Shown one piece after another: positions 32,057 to 33,414 of a stretch of 33,414 nucleotides of DNA. Position 1 is the stretch's first letter; the number at the start of each line of letters is the position of its first letter. The stretch comes from Lichenicola sp964242425. Its GTDB lineage: Bacteria > Pseudomonadota > Alphaproteobacteria > Acetobacterales > Acetobacteraceae. The stretch is from assembly GCA_964242425.1 (NCBI GenBank), contig CAXTCK010000015.1:1-33414 (forward strand), written 5' to 3'. The position numbers and the translations under genes were made by a program. The notes beneath the pieces are model-generated. The model had not been told where the DNA came from. It searched no databases and saw only the letters and a list, made by a program, of their open reading frames with translations.

Positions 32057-32893
32057 ATGATCAAAGGCTCCGCCCCTCCGGACGACGTTCCAGATCCTGT
32101 CGGGGACGAGGCGCTGCTTGCCATGGCCGGGGCGCTCGCGTCGGACGCGGCGGCGCTGATCCTGGAGATCCGGCGAGGCGGGTTCCGAACGACGTTCAAG
32201 GATGACCGCTCCCCGGTCACGGAGGCCGACAGGCAGGCCGAGGCGCTGATCCTGTCCGGCCTGCGCGCCGCCTCGGCGATTCCGGTGATCGCGGAAGAGG
32301 AAGCGGCGGCCGGCATCGCGGTGGCGACGGGCGACGCGTTCTGGCTGGTGGACCCGCTGGACGGCACGCGCGAGTTCGCGGCCGGCTCCGACAACTTCAC
32401 CGTCAACATCGGGCTGGTGCGCCGTGGCCGGGCGGTGCTGGGCGCGGTGGCGCTGCCGGCCTACGGCACGCTGTATCTCGGCCGTGTCGGCGAGGACGGC
32501 AGCCGGATGGCGCTGCGGCGCGACCGGGAAGGCGAGGCGCCGATCGCGGTGCGCGCACCGCCCGAAGCCGGGCTGTCGGTGCTGGCGTCGCGGCACTATG
32601 CGCGCGATCCGGCCCTGCTCGCGTATCTCGGGCAGCAGCGCATCGCCGAGCTCGGCAACATCGGCTCGGCGGTCAAGTTCGTGCGCGTGGCCGAAGGGGC
32701 GGCGGACCTCTACCCGCGCCTCGGGCCGACCATGGAATGGGACACCGCCGCCCCGCAGGCGGTGGTCGAGGCCGCGGGAGGCAGCGTGACGCTGTTCGAC
32801 GGCAGCCCGCTGCGCTACGGCAAGCCCGGCTGGACCAACCCGCACTTCGTTTGCCGTGGCGGCGTTCGCCAGGGCGGCCCGACGGGAACGTAA
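32057..32893 (+). CDS. cysQ: CysQ-like 3'(2'),5'-bisphosphate nucleotidase
   Basis: An inositol-monophosphatase-fold Mg2+-dependent phosphatase of 278 residues. Motifs: RSPVTEADRQAEALI (about 53-67), the metal ligands IAEEE, and FWLVDPLDGTREFAAGSDNFTVNIGL, with GPTMEWDTAAPQAVVEAAGG in the C-terminal half. The DGTxEFxxGxxxFTVNI version fits CysQ, which hydrolyses PAP, rather than inositol phosphatases. The start ATG 32057 lacks a clear ribosome binding site. It is divergent from pepA across 153 bases holding several hairpins. Confidence 0.9.
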   Translation: MIKGSAPPDDVPDPVGDEALLAMAGALASDAAALILEIRRGGFRTTFKDDRSPVTEADRQAEALILSGLRAASAIPVIAEEEAAAGIAVATGDAFWLVDPLDGTREFAAGSDNFTVNIGLVRRGRAVLGAVALPAYGTLYLGRVGEDGSRMALRRDREGEAPIAVRAPPEAGLSVLASRHYARDPALLAYLGQQRIAELGNIGSAVKFVRVAEGAADLYPRLGPTMEWDTAAPQAVVEAAGGSVTLFDGSPLRYGKPGWTNPHFVCRGGVRQGGPTGT

Positions 32894-32948
32894 CGAGATC
32901 GGCATCGGCATGCCTCGACTCCACGCCCGGGATGCTACAAGGCAGCGC

Positions 32949-32999
32949 ATGCGCCACAGCACCGAGCGGGCCGCGATGGAGTTCATGCCGACGCCATGA
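32949..32999 (+). CDS. Possible 16-aa leader peptide overlapping the Sua5 start
   Basis: ATG 32949, with AAGG about eight bases upstream, opens MRHSTERAAMEFMPTP and stops at TGA 32997-32999, which overlaps the next ATG (32996) in an ATGA. The arrangement copies the coupling seen throughout the cob operon and could couple translation into the Sua5 gene. At this length it may be coincidence. Confidence 0.3.
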   Translation: MRHSTERAAMEFMPTP

Positions 33000-33379
33000 C
33001 CGAGCGCCTGGACCCGGACCGAAACGGGATCGACCGCGCCGCCGACCTGCTTTCCGGCGGCCGCCTGGTCGCGTTCGGCACGGAGACCGTCTACGGCCTG
33101 GGCGCGGACGCGACCGACCCCCGTGCGGTGGCGGCGGTGTTCGCGGCCAAGAATCGCCCCGCCTACAACCCGCTGATCGCCCACCTGCCCGATGCCGACG
33201 CGGCGTTCCGGCAGGTGGTGGCGACGCCGCTGGCACGGCGGCTGGCCGCCGCCTTCTGGCCGGGGCCCCTCACCCTGGTGCTGCCGCGGCGTGGGGATTC
33301 GGGCGTGTGCGCGCTCGCCGCCGCGGGGCTGCCGACGCTGGCGGTGCGTGGGCCGGCGGGGGCGGGGGGGGGAGCGGTG
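32996..33379 (+). CDS. L-threonylcarbamoyladenylate synthase, Sua5/TsaC family (3' truncated)
   Basis: About 118 reliable residues. ALLSGGRLVAFGTETVYGLGADA-type text (residues 17-40), VFAAKNRPAYNPLIAHL and AFWPGPLTLVLPRRG are the YrdC/Sua5 signatures for making threonylcarbamoyl-AMP, the precursor of t6A in ANN-decoding tRNAs. Text decays after about 33350 (TLAVR then G-rich residues) where homologues continue with VPAHP-like sequence, so the last 25-30 bases before 33380 are unreliable. Whether the full gene is the short TsaC or the longer Sua5 form cannot be told. Confidence 0.88.
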
Positions 33380-33414
33380 AGATCCGGAGAGCGGCGGGTA
33401 GGGGAGGAGGGTGG
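33380..33414 (+). other. Illumina adapter-like read-through at the scaffold end
   Basis: Aligned without gaps to the standard TruSeq read-2 adapter (starting AGATCGGAAGAGC), 28 of the 35 last bases match. Six of the seven mismatches are A or T called as G, as expected from failing base calls. The preceding G-rich stretch (33351-33379) shows the same bias. This is probably not genomic DNA. Confidence 0.85.

Noticed and set aside
1..33414. tRNA, rRNA, CRISPR arrays, insertion sequences or phage genes.
   Set aside because: No cloverleaf with tRNA consensus, no regularly spaced repeats, no transposase or integrase motifs and no terminal inverted repeats were seen on reading both strands.

Overview
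The window is a very GC-rich bacterial scaffold of 33.4 kb. GC-rich codon third positions, an alphaproteobacterial-type aerobic cobalamin (vitamin B12) gene set, a GlxA-type regulator, DUF1127 and a PutA end suggest an alphaproteobacterium, probably an Acetobacteraceae relative. That placement is inference from gene content. The scaffold has two 100-N gaps and enters sequencing-adapter-like sequence at its right end, so it looks like an unpolished short-read draft assembly.

Layout. 1-770: the 3' end of putA and three very small membrane or lipoprotein genes. 779-3392 (minus): cobU-cobO-cobQ, the adenosylation, amidation and nucleotide-loop-activation part of B12 synthesis. 3794-5116 (minus): an MFS transporter of the metabolite:H+ symporter type. 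5117-5967: a long, comparatively AT-rich divergent intergenic region. 5968-8775: a TonB-dependent receptor. 8776-13532: an accessory block without B12 genes, holding a GlxA regulator divergent from a DJ-1/PfpI protein, two SnoaL-like proteins, a secreted cyclophilin and a pyridoxamine-phosphate-oxidase-like protein.

13588-29547 is the main B12 locus. A canonical cobalamin riboswitch (13588-13792) leads into DUF1636-cobW-cobN-cobG-cobH-cobI-cobJ. Then come cobK (minus), cobL-cobE-cobM (plus), cbiD (minus) and cobB-cobT-cobS (plus). Nearly all same-strand neighbours overlap by 4 bp (ATGA or GTGA), so translation is probably coupled. A DUF1127 gene follows, then cobC-pepA (minus), a cysQ-like phosphatase (plus) and the start of a Sua5/TsaC gene.

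How the genes fit. CobI, CobG, CobJ, CobM, CobK, CobL and CobH build hydrogenobyrinate by the oxygen-dependent, late-cobalt route. CobB amidates it and CobN (with CobW) inserts cobalt. CobO, CobQ, CobU, CobT, CobS and CobC complete the coenzyme. The C-1 methyltransferase of the aerobic route, CobF, is absent here; CbiD, its counterpart from the anaerobic route, sits in the cluster next to CobE. This gives a hybrid pathway. Not in the window: cobA, the chelatase AAA+/VWA partners of CobN, cobR, cbiB/cobD, the threonine-phosphate decarboxylase and bluB.

The most informative observations are the hybrid CbiD/CobE arrangement, DUF1636 as first gene of the riboswitch operon, the inverted cobK and cbiD genes with almost no divergent promoter space, tandem hairpins behind the riboswitch, and two assembly faults (a false gap that breaks the cyclophilin gene, and adapter sequence at the right end).
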